A DNA stretch of 64,000 nucleotides from Certhia americana (Eukaryota > Chordata > Aves > Passeriformes > Certhiidae): contig CM031879.1 of assembly GCA_018697195.1 (NCBI GenBank), forward strand, positions 28,255,207 to 28,319,206. Reading direction: 5' to 3'. The stretch's first letter is position 1, and each line of letters opens with the position of its first letter. Of this stretch, positions 41,851-55,080 are shown in pieces. The translations under genes and the position numbers were made by a program. The notes under the pieces are model-generated. The model ran no database searches and had not been told where the DNA came from. It saw only the letters and a program-made list of their open reading frames with translations.

Positions 41851-44800
41851 CCTTTTCACTGTTTTGACAGAAGAGATCTCACTTCACCTTCAAAAACTGA
41901 ATATCCTTATCACCTGCCACAGGAAATCTTGGGGAGAAGGCTCCTTTAGCACAGCTGTAGTGCTGAGGAATACCGTGGCTCTGATGCAAAAGGGCTAGTA
42001 ACACATCCCAAGGATAAATGTATAAGGAGGTTAGAAATGTGGTGCCAAGGCACACATTTTGTGACAGGTGCTACCTTCATCACGTCTACTGAGGCTAGGA
42101 GTGGACAAGGAGACTAAGGGGACATTCTCACGTTGTTGGTGCTAGCTCTGGAGATGAGCAGAACAATCCTACTCATGTTGAGTCCTATCCACTCATCAGC
42201 ATCCAAGGAACACACAGCACACCAACACTCACCAGTGCCAAGGCTGGCACGTTTGCAGCCACTTCACGTAGGCTTTTACCAGGTGCAACATTACTGAATA
42301 TGACTCCCTGTTGCCATATTTCACTTCCCAATGAGCTTCCTTTATCATTTCATGTGCCCAAGAAGTCGTGACACAGTGAGGACTAGAGCTGCTTCTTTGA
42401 GGGAAGGTCTCTGCCAGGAAGCATTTACATTCTTAAGCCAAGCTCTTTCAGTTACCTCCATGCACAACTTTATCTATTAAAAATCCCATACTGTTATTGA
42501 AGATCTCACAAATATGCAGTTAAGATACGTCTTCAGATTACAGGAAAGTTCTCTTGAAATAGGAAAATATTCTGTGTGAAAACTGAGTTTGGTGTTAGTT
42601 CAAGAATCATGTTTAGTATTTCCATTTTTAATAATTGGCTGTTTCTGACTTTTTTTCCCTACCATTTAAAACAAATAAAACTTCAAATAGGTATTTAGAA
42701 AAAAAGATTAAAATTATTTGAAGGATTTTAAGTGAAATGAAAAACTTTAATGGATATTAACTGTATGTGAAACACCAGTGGCTACAGTTACAGAAAAATT
42801 GTGATGCTCCTCTCCCAATTCAGTCTTGGCAGCTCTGAAGCACCTGGCTCCTTTTATTTTACATGGAATGCAGAACTAAGGCCTGGTTTAGAAGGAAACT
42901 GCAGTAAAGCAAGAGAGAAATTCTATCATAACAGCAAATGCTTTAGATAGTGTTTCTCAGTTGCATGTGAAGCACAACCACTAGGCTAGGAAAGTAGGGA
43001 CTTTTACCTGAAATACGACATTTTTGCTTTTAAAACGAAGGAAAAATAAGTTACTCTGTTTCTTCATTCCCATTCCTGACTTCCCATATCCTCTGTTTTA
43101 CTTGCACAATAAATGCAGATTATTTTTTATAATGTCTCATTGTAAAAAAAGATTTTTCACTGACTAACATGAATTTATTTAACTTTGACTACTCTGATCT
43201 TGTTTCAAGGTATAAACTGCACATTCCTTCTTCATTCATATGCACAGGCATTTGGCTTTTCCTTATGGAGTCTTCCAAGGTCTTCAAGAAATTTAAAGGT
43301 CATACATGTACTAGGACTCTTACGCAGGATTAGCCATTGCGATATTCTGCAGAAACCAAGCCATTAGCTATTGAAGACAGAGGAGTTGTGAGGATGATGA
43401 TGCTGCACTATTCTGGGCTCCAGACAAACCTTTTTGCATCGCTGGAATGGTAAAGTTTTCACTGTGGGCTGTTAGAAGAGCTACCTCCCCATTTTAAAAG
43501 CCCGGCATGGATTTGATATAATTGCATGGGGAAGTGAAGGAGTTCTATTTGAAAATCAACAGTTAAAAGTCTGTACTTCTTTTTCAGTTGCTTAACTTTA
43601 CTGTTTGCAACATAAAATTCTAATCTGGGATTAACTGCAATTTCATTCTCCCCTCCACACTTATGAGGGTATCATGAATCTCCAGATAGACATTCTGTAG
43701 CACCAGTAGCAAAGTGCTGCTGAGTGAAGGCTGAGGAAGTGGAAGATGGAAAAACGTCTTAAATGGATGAGAATTACCAAGAGTTAAAACCAATGGGTCT
43801 ATGGGACGGCAGCAGACAAGGCAGTGTTTTGATACTTCAGCATTCAGGTTTAATGTTGACTGAAAACATTAATCTTACCAAAATCAAGCCTGTGATATAT
43901 GTCCTCTGTCCCTCTCATCTGTATGAAAACATGTAGGAAGCATACCACTCCTACAACATCCCTTAATTGCAAGATTTTAGATGTGGAATTTATTTCATAC
44001 ATTCACTTATTTTAAAAATTGTCCACATAAAAATAAAAGGGTGAAAAGTATATAGGTAAAGAAAATCTAATTATAGATGTGTCATGGTCCAAAAGGTCCT
44101 ATACTAGACACTTCACAAGTGGAGGAGAGAAACTTATTTCTAAGTCTCAGTCTTGAAAATATCCAGCAGACTCTCTTTATGCTCAACTTCCCTCCAAGTC
44201 CAAAGACTCCAAATTTTACGTGTTCGGATGCAGTGCAAAGTTTGTGGGCAAACAGACTGAAAGCTGGCAACACAAGGAAAATACAACATGGTTGTTTATC
44301 AGCCAAAAAGCCTTTTCTAACTCATTTTTGTATCATCTGTGTCCATCTCACATGGACATGCTGCATATAAAATGAAAGTCAGTTTTCTATTTCTGTTTTC
44401 TTAAAAACACCACAAGATGACAGTTGTACCTCACCTCCCCTGAAACAGAAGTAAGAGCACAGTTAATTCAGCCAGGTGCAATCCTTTCAAAATGCCTGTG
44501 ACAACTGGGCTAAGCAGACTACAGGAAATATTTATCAAAAGAGCCACCACTTTATCATCCTCTTAAAGAGCAACAAGGAAGTGCTAGCAGCACCTAACTG
44601 CCTTGACTTCAGATTTCTTCTCCCTCACCAGTGATAACAAGGGGAACAATGTTCTGTCTAGCTGTTGTTATCTGAATAGTGTGGATGCTGGAGCCTTTGA
44701 AGGAGGACTAGAGGAAGAAGGAGTCCTGTCTTTCTCTGGTTCTTATTTTCACATACTCTTGCACTGATGCTCCCCTTCACACAGTGGTAGCAAGTCCATT

Positions 44801-47502
44801 TAAAAGAATTTTGTGTCCTGTTAATTTTCAACTAAATTAATCTTTATCTGTGTTGCAGTACAGGTGTGTGAAATGGTAATGCCAAGAGGACAAAGAAGTA
44901 TGATGTGCTTCTTTTTGGAGGCAGCACCTAGTTAAAGCTATTAAGAAATTGTGGAACAACTTGTTGTTACCTAACTACTAGGAGTGGTTCCAGAACTTGC
45001 CATCAGTTTTGAGTATTTAGTGCACAACTATAGAAAGCCACTCTGCTGGAGGGCAAAGCTATGGCTAACATCCAGAAGCTGGCTACTCAGACTACAAATG
45101 TTACAAATTCATGAGCTAGTTTGGCAAGTCAACTACTGCATTAGGTTTGCAACATCATTATCTGAATTATTTACCTGCAGATTTTCAGCATCAGGGATTT
45201 ACCCAAAATCTCAGTTGTTCCTATAAGGAAACAGCACCATGAGAGACTCATGTTGGTCAAAAAGATATGTAGATACTGTGCACATATATTTTCATGAGGT
45301 GATCCCATGAAACAACTGCCTCCTTAGGCACATTACATTCCACATTTTGACGAGATGTGAACTTTTATATCAAAACTTGCCCAATAAAAGAGTTAAGAGT
45401 TGTATGTAAAAATTTTTCTTCCCCAGAGGTTTTAGGGGCTCTCAAAGAACATGGAATATTTGTCCCCAAGTAATTTTATCTATGCAGAGTCTTAAGTTAA
45501 TACATAATCTGGCACATAATTCAAGAGTTACTTCCTGTAGTAGCTAGTTTGTGGTAATAACATGTCATTTCTGTAGATTGTGTAAACTGCTGGCTCTGTT
45601 TTCATACTTCAATAAAATCTGTTTGCAGAGCTTGAACTTCTGCTTTCATTACAATTAGGCAGAAGTTTAAACAACAAAACTTTATTGTTCATGTCTCTAA
45701 GTTAAATAACAACTGTAAAGTATAAAATGTTTTTGAACCAATATAACAATGTGCAAACACTGTTAAGTTCTATCAAAATTACAGTGTACTTTCAGAAGTG
45801 ACTTATGTGCAAAGAAGTAACACAAGTACTGTCTGCTTACAATTCTCCCTTCTCCTCTCCACACACCCTTATTTCTTGTCTAAGTGGTTCATCATGGACT
45901 ATATGAGAAAGAACTTAATATGGCTAAACTTGTGGATCAAACACTACACATGTATATATATTCAAACTGCACTTTGTGTCTTACATTCAGCCCAAAAAAT
46001 GTTAACAATCTATTTCTCTTTTCCAACTTCACAAAAATGCTGAAAATTCACTTTTTAGAAATCAAGATATATATGAAGTACTTTAAAGCTGTAAACCCTT
46101 ACTAAAAGTTACTTGGCAACACTGCTGCAGAATATGAACTCAACTGGTGAGTTTCTTTGCAAGTATCTTTACTTACCATCTTTGAGTAGTGAATTGGCAG
46201 CAGTCTTGTCCAATTAATTTTGACATGAATGAAGGATGATAAAGCAAACTGTTTAATCAGTACTTAAATCCTGTCTACTTTTAAATGTCCATAAGACATT
46301 ACACAGAATCCAAGTACTCCAGTTTTAAGAGATGATCCAACATTTACTGAGAAATGATGCTCAACTCCTGGACTCCACTTCCAACATACACATATACGGA
46401 TATACATGTATATACAAACTCGTATTAAGTAGTTGAGTTCAGGTCTTTGAAATAATGCTGGCAGCTGTGACTTAAAGAGCTCCAGTTCTCTGGATGATAG
46501 GTGGGGGCACCAGCACAAAGAACAGTGCACAAGCAAAGCTGGTACAGTGCTGCATTTGATAGTCTGCACTCCAAACGTGCCACCCGAGATAGCTGGCCTG
46601 CAGTGGCCTCTCCTCCTGACACACCCAGGCTCCTGTACATGCCTATTTACTACTTCCTTTCCAAATGTTAAACTTCCCATAACTTTATTTGCATTGACAG
46701 AGCCGTGGGTGTTAATATTTACAGCTACTCCATACTAAAGATCAGCAAGCTTTAATAAGGCAACACCAACCCAATTAGGTGATCAGCGGCTTAGCTTTAG
46801 CTGTTTTTAAAATTTGTTCCTAACATCCAGTGCACAGTACACTGGTGTGGCAATGGACAAAACTCCACCAAACAGGACACCCACTCTCAAAACACCTAGA
46901 AAGCTGTGGTGTTTCAATGTGCATGACAGCTTTATAAAAGACTGGTGACTGCACAGCATATGTTTTGTGGTGCAGTTTTGTCATGTACTAAGACAGGGGG
47001 AGATATGCTGAGCTACCTAAAAAACCATATAAAATCCTGCCTCCCAATTTTTCCTTCAAAAATTTGCAAACATGACATCCCCTTGCTTTCCATGAAAAGA
47101 TGGTGAAGAATACTGACGCTGCTTCAACGATTTGTTTTGAGAAGTGCCTCTTTCTCTCCAGCCAGCACTGAACCAGTGCAGGCATATAAAAGTCAGCTTC
47201 AATGACCTCTATACTTAAGAACCACAACTGGCCATTGAAACCAGCAAGAACAAACAAAAAGCAAGTCTTTCTTTCTGCCTCTCCCCTGAAACCAGAAGAG
47301 CACCAAAAAGCAAACCTTTGGTGACTCTTCATTACAAAAGATGTTCAGTTTATCATCCAAATACCCAGTGGAGTATTTAATGAAAAGTTTTTTTTACAGA
47401 ACAGTATTGTGAAATTCAAGCCATAAACCTATTTATTCTACAGTAATTGTGTTTATGAAGATCATATACTGGAATTGGAAACTCTTCCCTCTCCCCAGCT
47501 AT

Positions 47503-47595
47503 GGGTTTGTTTTTTGGGGGTTTTTTTTGTTTGTTTCATTTTGGTTTTTGATTTTTTTTGGTTGGTTGGTTATTTTGAGGGGTTTTTTGTGTTTT
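47503..47595. repeat. T/G-rich low-complexity tract
   Basis: About 90 bases made nearly only of T and G, with several T6-T8 and G3-G5 runs and a GGTTGGTTGGTT stretch. The plus strand could form G-quadruplex-like structures. Confidence 0.85.
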
Positions 47596-50500
47596 CCCCT
47601 CCTCTCAAGAAAGAGGCATGTGACCATGGAGTAGCCCTTGGTGTTCTAACCACAAGACCCATCTCAAACAGTTTGTGACAATGAGATGTGGAGGGGGTAA
47701 GGAGAAATAAAACAAACGGCCGTGTAAAGCTCTTCCATCATTCTCAGACCCAACTGAAGCCAGTAGTACCAAAGTGAGAACAAAAAAACCCTTCAACATT
47801 ATGAACACTAGCCACTCGTCAGTCCTTTCTTAAAACTTAAGCAAATAAATAAAAAGGCAGACAGTACTTACGAGGGCTAGCAATGAAGCCACCAGAACCA
47901 CTTGGGCAGAAATTAGCAAACTAAGTAACCTTTAGGGAATTCTCCCACGTCATTCAGCTAGTTAACAAAACTGTTCCATCCTTGAACTGATGATCCTTGC
48001 AGAGTTCCTACCTGAGGCAGCACCAGGGACATTCATGCTGGGGCTCTGCTGTGCTCCGTGCTCCCTCTTCTGGCACCCAGGCCCCGCCAAAAGCCAGCAG
48101 CAGCCTCGGGGGGAGGGAGGGACAGGGGATGTTGGGAGGCTACCGCAAATGTATCCTGTTGGGTACATACCACTTCTATTTCTGTCTTTATCAGGGATTT
48201 ACAGAGTAGCCAGTTTCTTGTATCGAACTGGTGGCCTCTAACGAAGTGCTTCTTATTTTCTGAGTTCCAAATTCAAGCCGCTGGAAAATACAGGCAGAAA
48301 TAGCAAGGAGAATCTACCGTATGCATACAGCCTTCTCAGTACTGCAAATGCTCTAAGGAACAGAGCATCCCAATAACGCTGCTCCAGGAAAAACCCGAAT
48401 AATGCAGACAGGACCACAGCATGTACCCACAAGTTCAAGAAAAAGCCTATTGCTGAATTTAACACAGCTCTAAAATTATGGCTAGCACTCCTACTGCTGA
48501 ACAACCTCTACCCTCAAATAACCTGCACATTATATTCAGTGAAACTGTGCTTTGATTAAATGAAAACCAACCCAATTTGGCAGCCATTCTTTTATTGAAT
48601 CCCTCTATGCCTTAGCTTTCTCAGCAACACAGTGATTATAATGCTACTAGTTCAGAATTTTGGGAACTCATTAGTATGAGCATTCAGATACTCTCCTAAT
48701 GATTCCTCTAGAAAAGCCTGCAGGAAAAGAAAAAAAAAAATCTGTATTCAGATAAACACTTAACATCATGCAGATATAGAGAAATAACTTTTCTATTTTT
48801 TTAATTCAGTGAAAAGTTTCCCTCTCAAACTGAAGGATCATGCATTAAAAAAGTGATCATATAATTAAGGATTATGATAAACATGCATGATGTCACAGAT
48901 GGAAAAATTAAGCAATGAGCACTGAATTCTTCAACTTAATTTTCATATATGTTAAGGTTTGCATGCAATTATACATAATTTTATATTCATATGCAAACAG
49001 AAACTATTAGCCTTTTATTTAATGTCAAGAACTCTCTGGCAGATAAAAAATTAGTAAACTGAATGTCTATGTGTTTTCTTTTACAAATAAATACATTGAT
49101 CCTGAGATTAACTTGGCTGCAGCTAGTTACCCAAATATTAAAAGAAAAAAAAAACTTAAAAACATCTTTGAAAACTTAATTAGCATATTTTGGCAAAAGG
49201 AAATGATTCCTTAGAACAAAAATTAAATGACATTGGGAAATTCACAATATCAAATACGTACTATAATTTCTGTATATTACTACAAACATGACACAAACAC
49301 CTGGCTTAAGGATATACAACTCCATTTTCATAACTTCTAAGCACAATTAATTCCAATAGAACACCATGGAGGCTCTGTAATAGCTTGGCAACCTCTCAAA
49401 GGAAAAACTGTGACATTATTTAATTTTCCTAAAGCAAAGTGAAGAATGAACCCGGACTTATTAAAAAAGAGGTAACAGATGAAACACAATATTCTCAGGG
49501 CTTCATTCACAGATAGGCTTACTTCACTTTTATTGTCTTATAAATCTAGCCAAACTTGTAGCATTAAAGAAAAAAATAATCTATTTTGACTTTGTAAGGT
49601 ATCACTAGAATAACTTCGTCAAGGATGAAACAAGACAGGAAGAAGTTTCATTCTGAGAGACAACTCAGTAAATTCAGGCCACTCCTGTTTATGCTGCGGA
49701 ACTTACTACAAGCAGTCTGTGGTGCAGCATGTGACTCAAGCCACCAGGAAGTTCGTGTTCAACAAACTGGAATAAAATACTTAGAATAATGAAGAAGTGT
49801 GATTTCTTGACTTGTACAAGTGTGAATAGTACTTAATATTCCCAAATCAGCAAAAGACAGAAACAAACTTTAAGGTAAATGCACCTAAGAAGATATGTAA
49901 CTAAAGTCACCTGTAACACTGCTTGAAAGCACACAGAGAGGGAGCTGTCTCACTCAAAATTATCAGATTTTCCTCACTCCCTTGCTCAAGTCCCCATTTT
50001 CTTTCATCTCCCTTCTTTTGTTCTTCAGCAGGACTGTTAGAATTCTTCCAGCTTCTTGACTGTTCTCTATTACACACGAGGGAGTTTCATGGAGGAAAGA
50101 GACCTTTCCCCAGAGTGCCATTTCCCCACTGCACACAAGCTAGATAAGGACAAGGCTAAGCAGACTGGTGCTTGCGTAACACGTTTGAACACAGCTACAC
50201 CCCAAACACCCAGACTGCACTTTTGCCTCTTGATAAAGGGTTAGGGGACTATGCTCACTCTCCTCTGAGTACTATTAAGTGTATCTCAGCTCAGAACCAG
50301 ACTCTGACACTGCTCTGTGCATCAACTGCTCTTAAACATAAAGACCCTGAGAGCCTCAGAAGCCCCCAAATCAAGAACTGATAGAAGATACAGGAGCATA
50401 TATACGCACGCCATTTCTGCATTTTCCTAAGTGATTTTCATTGCTACAAAGAGAGTTTGCAGCAACATTCTGGGTAAGACAGATCTCACATTAAGGTTCA

Positions 50501-50682
50501 AAATTCAGAAGTAGTAGCAGCTCAGCCTAATAAACATTTTTAAAACATCTGGAAATTAAGAGTCATAGATTCCCCTAAGAGCTTTAAATGCTATCCTGTT
50601 TCTGCAAGTAATAGGAACTGATACTCGACTACATTTGATAAACCTTTATAGTAAACAACTGCAGAAACTATTTCTCATTAGC

Positions 50683-50724
50683 TTTTTTTTCCCCAGTTAT
50701 ATAGTTTTTTTTTCCCCAGTTATA
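50683..50724. repeat. Tandem duplication of a polypyrimidine-CAG unit
   Basis: T8CCCCAGTTATAT (50683-50702) is followed two bases later by T9CCCCAGTTATAT (50705-50724). Each copy resembles a plus-strand splice acceptor. Confidence 0.85.
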
Positions 50725-51788
50725 TTAGACACAACTGTAGCTAAAAATTTAAAGTCCTAAGTTTTAAGTGTGATTTTCAGATTAGCTATCACATCAGTAT
50801 TTGATCAATGCACTAAGTTTGAGGGGATTTGTTTCCCAGTTACTCTGAAAATAAAAGTACTTCCTTTTATCTGGCCTACACAACAGCATTCAAAGCAACA
50901 CACCTACCTCTCAGCAGTCTGTAAGGCCAAGTCAAGATTAAGCACACCACCAGCAGATACATTGAGAATCTTAATTTAAAAACAACAATTTTTCTCCTTT
51001 TAAAGTACATCTCTGGCTATTCATGTGTTTTAACTGCTTTAAGTTCTTGAATTGCTTGGGCAATTTTAATAATTACTTAGTTTATATGTTATTTGGCCAG
51101 TATTTCTTTTATTTACTGTTTAAGTTTTCAGAAGTGCTCTTCTGGCACATATTACATTGAAATGCAAAAATTGTCACGCATATCGTCTGTCCATATATTC
51201 ACAGTTGCACAAATTACTTCCCTTTTCATTTATGCCCATATGAAAGCTAGGTAAGGCAACTGCTTACTCAGAGAAATTTCAACATAATTTTAGCTACCGT
51301 TGACTGTCATTTGAATTGGTAAAAATATAACGATGAGACAGTGCTACGTGACAAGGAAATATTGCTGGCAAATCCACAATACTGAGAACTCATCTACTAG
51401 TAGGATTTCACCACTTTTACTTATAACAAACACCATGAAGTTATTAGGTTTAGTTTTGCTTTAAGTTAGCTGGACCTTCCCCATCCAAGTATTACACCAT
51501 AATTCTTAATCTACAAAAACTCTTTGCCAAATTTAATCTGATCACTTCTGTATTTCTGAGCCTGGTTCCTTTTTAACATTCAGAAGAAATCTCTCAGTTT
51601 TGCATCTCAATCAAACTTTCACACATTCAACCAGAAACATGAATCACACTAGTGCTATTTCAGGGAACAGTGTACAGCTATAACGGCAGGGGGAAATGTG
51701 CCATCCACCAGATCACACTGACACAGAGGTCATCATAAAGTAATGTGTGAGATTTAAGGTAAAGGTAATTTACTAAGACCAAACACTC

Positions 51789-51808
51789 TTTTTTTAAAAA
51801 AAAAAAAA
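51789..51808. repeat. T7A13 tract
   Basis: Seven T are followed by thirteen A, then by an A/C-rich stretch. Simple low-complexity sequence. Confidence 0.85.
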
Positions 51809-52499
51809 CCAAAACCAAACCTGCACCCATTTGCTGTCAGGACATTCATGACTTCTGTTACAGACCAACGCTTGCCAAAACATCAGAACATTTTTTTGCC
51901 ATTGAGGCCCTAACCTGCATTATAGTTATGATAACTTTAAGCAGCTTTTTTTTTTTGTCCTGCAAGAAAACGATATGAATTTGACAATCTTTCTAAACTT
52001 ACTGAATTACTGCCAATCCAGAGTGTTCAGAACACCTAAGTCAGGACCCACAAAAGAATTAGTATTTCAAAAGTATGGCAGTTTTGAAATCAAGTGGGAA
52101 TGCATTTACATATTTATTTTTACTTCTCTTTCAGTTGCATTTAGGGTTTTCCTGCTTTGTGTTTCATACTTCATTGCACAATTGAAAAACCATCAACTCT
52201 GAAGGGCTTATAACTTCAGAATTTAGATGACCATAAAATTCATTCATTCCAAGAGGTGGTCCTTTGTGAAGAACAAGTAGCATTAAAAAATTGCAATAAT
52301 CACAGATAACATTTTTTAAAGCGTTTAATCAATTTATTTGGATATTTTCAATAGTGTTTATGTATCCAAATTCTCCCTCTGTTTTATTTCCTGTTGAAAT
52401 GAGGAAGGTGCACATCCTGTTGGAAGATTTAGGAGGGTGTCATAAATTTTTTAAATAAACAGCCTAAGAAGGTGGGTCTTTTCTATGTAAAAGTGTTTC

Positions 52500-52519
52500 T
52501 TTTTTTTTTTTTTTTTTTT
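52500..52519. repeat. Poly(T) run, T20
   Basis: Twenty consecutive T; no repeat body recognised next to it. Confidence 0.9.
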
Positions 52520-54239
52520 AAGGTTATCTAACCAAGGCCTCCTGAGGTAGTTAAGTTCCAGTAACTGTACTTAAAATTGTGAACAAGTGTGCAGAAGCAG
52601 CCTGTAATCTTGGACCTCCATTTTCCCACCTTTACTATGCTGTTTAGCACTTAATTTCATGCATAAGATCTTTCACTTATGATTTAACGGCGTACCATTG
52701 AAGACAAGTGACTTATGGTCTGTACTAAGCAGCAGAACCTTTAAAAGAAACTAGCACTAAATGTAATTAAGAATTTTAAAGTGTTATTCAGTAAGAAGGG
52801 ATAAACACACCTTGTTGAAGTGTACATTTGCCACAGCAAGTTAAGCAAACAGGGAAGTCTTTAGCCCAGCACACGCAGTTACTCTAACACTTTTAACATT
52901 TTTTATTAAACGTGGTTGAGCTACATATTAATTAAAATTTGCCAATTTTGCCTTTCTGACCCTCTCCTCTACCAGAAGTTCATCCTGTAATTCTTGTGCT
53001 TATTTTTACATTGCACTTCTATTATATGCTGTCTGCAGTCTTAAGAGGGAATTCACTTCTCTACTCCATCTAATAGGCTGCATTTTCAAAAACCACATAT
53101 ATAGCACATGCACTCAAAATTAACTTCTGTTTCTAAGGATTTACAGTTTACTGTTTAATACAAGTAGCATATAGCTACTGCTACTAGTTACATTCCTCAG
53201 AACATAATGTTGCCACAATTCAAGAGCAGCAGAAGCGAAAATGGAAATGAGTGATAATATTTCACCCACCAGAAAGCAAATGCTGAGTTAGTGGCATACT
53301 GACAAGAGCAACTGCGGCCTGTTCTCTGTAAAGCAGCAATACTGCAGATAGGTAATAAGCACAGAATTTAGTATTAAAAAAAAAAAAATTAAAAAATTGA
53401 AACTGTAACACAGGATACATCTGCTAGAACATTCTCTTAACAGAGCTATACTTAAAAAATCCCAACCAACGAGAGGCCAAAAACCCATGCAAGCAGCATT
53501 TTGTCACTGAATAGTGACAATTCAGGTACTGGACCTATCCTGTCTGTCTGCAAGAATTGCGTAACATTTATACACTGAAATTCACTGTATATGATAACAC
53601 AAACAGTGCAGGTTTTATTTTACAAATAAACTTAAATAGCATTGACAAACACTATACAGAGATCAATACAAGGACCTTCTTCTAAATAGCAAGATTTTTT
53701 CATTTTTCCTACTTTTTATCTTTAACTCTTTAGCACTCAACAAGATACTTTGTAATTCCTTAAAATCAAGGTAATTTGTAATTTTGGTACATTAAGAAAT
53801 TATAACTTCCACCAGAAATAGGTAATTTCCTTTATTTCATACCGTTAAAAAGCATGCATATTAAGACAAAAGATAAGAAAAAAAAATCTTAATGCACAAC
53901 CCCTTCTCTACCTCTAAAAATGGAGAAACCCCGGTTACAAACATAAAACAAACAAGCTCGGTGGTGTTAAACAAGAATCAGCTTCATAACCTTATCGGAA
54001 GGGATATCCACCTGTTTCAGCTATAAGCAGAATAACCAAGCTGTAAGAACCAAGACATCGTTAACGTAAAATAGTAATTATTACCAAGCTGGCATCGCAA
54101 GATCAGAGTCCAATACAGACATTTTGTACCTTGGTGCTGGATAATGTTACTTGAAGCATCAGGCTAATAGCCGGTTTATTCATAAGGCACGCACTAAAAT
54201 GAAACAAACAGTAATTAAGTGCTGACAGTGACCTAGTTA

Positions 54240-55080
54240 GCTACACAGGGAGCTCGATCGTCCTGTCATTCATTACAGGTTCGCCGGAATCCGACAGGAA
54301 CGGTCCCGTCCGCCCGGGCAGCGCAGGAGCGGGGGGCAGCGCCCCCCGTGCAGCCAGCCCCAGGCTCCGGCCCGGCGTCGCTAGCCGCTCCTGCAGCCCC
54401 CGGCTCTCCGGGAGCTACGCCCCGACGAGGGCAGAGCCAAGGCCGCCTGCCTCGGCCTTCGCCTTCCCCTCCCCCGCGCCGCAGCTCCGGCAGCTCCGCG
54501 CTGGGATAACGCAGCCTCTGACTCGCTCGCTGCTCCCGTCCCCCTTCACCTCCCTCTCCTCCCTCCCCCAACGCGCGCGCTCGAGAGTCTCCTTTCGGCG
54601 GCGGGAGGGCGGTGAAATCCTCCGCTCTCCTCCCTCCGCGTTCCGTAACGCGAACGAGCCGCCGCCTTCTGTTCCTCAGCCTCGGCCAAGTCGGCGTTTG
54701 TTGACAGGCTCTGCCGGGCACAAAATGGGGCTGCCGCTTCCATGGGCGCCGCCATTTTGTGAGGAGCCGCCGCGCTCCCTTGCAGCAGCCGCAGCCTCAG
54801 TCGCGGCGGCCGCGGCAGCCCAGGCGCGCCGGAGCGGCGGCCGGGGTCTGTGTAATGGTTGAATAAAGTGACCCCGTCTAGGGAATCCCCGGCTGACAGT
54901 TACGTAAGGGACCGTGCGCAATTGCTGTGCTTAGCATGGAAACCCACCTAGCCCTGCTACGCAACTTGCCTGTCCTCCCCTCTGCCTCCCGCTCCCCTCA
55001 CAGAGCGCCCAGGCGAGCGGTGACTCACCTCTGCCGACCGCCCCTCGTGGAGGGGAGACCCCCTGCTTTTAAGGAATTTT
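54240..55080. promoter_or_regulatory. Second CpG island about 2.5-3 kb upstream of ARID2; possible divergent promoter
   Basis: A dense CpG, GC-rich block sits here with AT-rich DNA to its left and a CpG-poor gap of about 1.2 kb to its right. A perfect YY1-type motif, CAAAATGGCGGC, lies on the minus strand at 54748-54759, and a partial one, CAAAATGG, on the plus strand at 54721-54728; the two form an 8-bp inverted pair. A palindromic TTACGTAA (PAR-bZIP/NFIL3 type) is at 54900-54907. On the minus strand a good splice donor, CAGAG|GTGAGTCA, lies at about 55021-55030. These suggest a promoter, perhaps for a minus-strand transcript or an upstream ARID2 first exon. Orientation is not proven. Confidence 0.6.
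54748..54759 (-). promoter_or_regulatory. YY1-type site
   Basis: The minus strand reads CAAAATGGCGGC, a full match to the extended YY1 consensus. In vertebrate CpG promoters such sites tend to sit just downstream of the start site on the transcribed strand, which here would favour minus-strand initiation near 54760-54780. Confidence 0.5.

Larger units (their letters stand above)
41851..54239. other. Intergenic, no gene recognised
   Basis: AT-rich DNA up to the first CpG island. It includes a T/G-rich tract (47503-47595), a duplicated T8-9CCCCAGTTATAT unit (50683-50724), A/T runs at 51789-51808 and T20 at 52500-52519. Minus-strand AATAAA signals occur, for example, at 45681-45686 and 53614-53619. 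The latter could end a transcript starting in the CpG island, but nothing proves it. The left few hundred bases may be a further 5' part of the adjacent CR1. Confidence 0.5.

Noticed and set aside
46264..46680. 138-aa minus-strand frame
   Set aside because: No recognisable domain, overlapping frames on the other strand, and no clear exon boundaries. A non-coding transcript cannot be excluded.
54266..54721. 151-aa minus-strand frame in the upstream CpG island
   Set aside because: It is Gly/Arg/Ala-rich, with no domain and no supporting splice structure; best explained by GC-rich composition.
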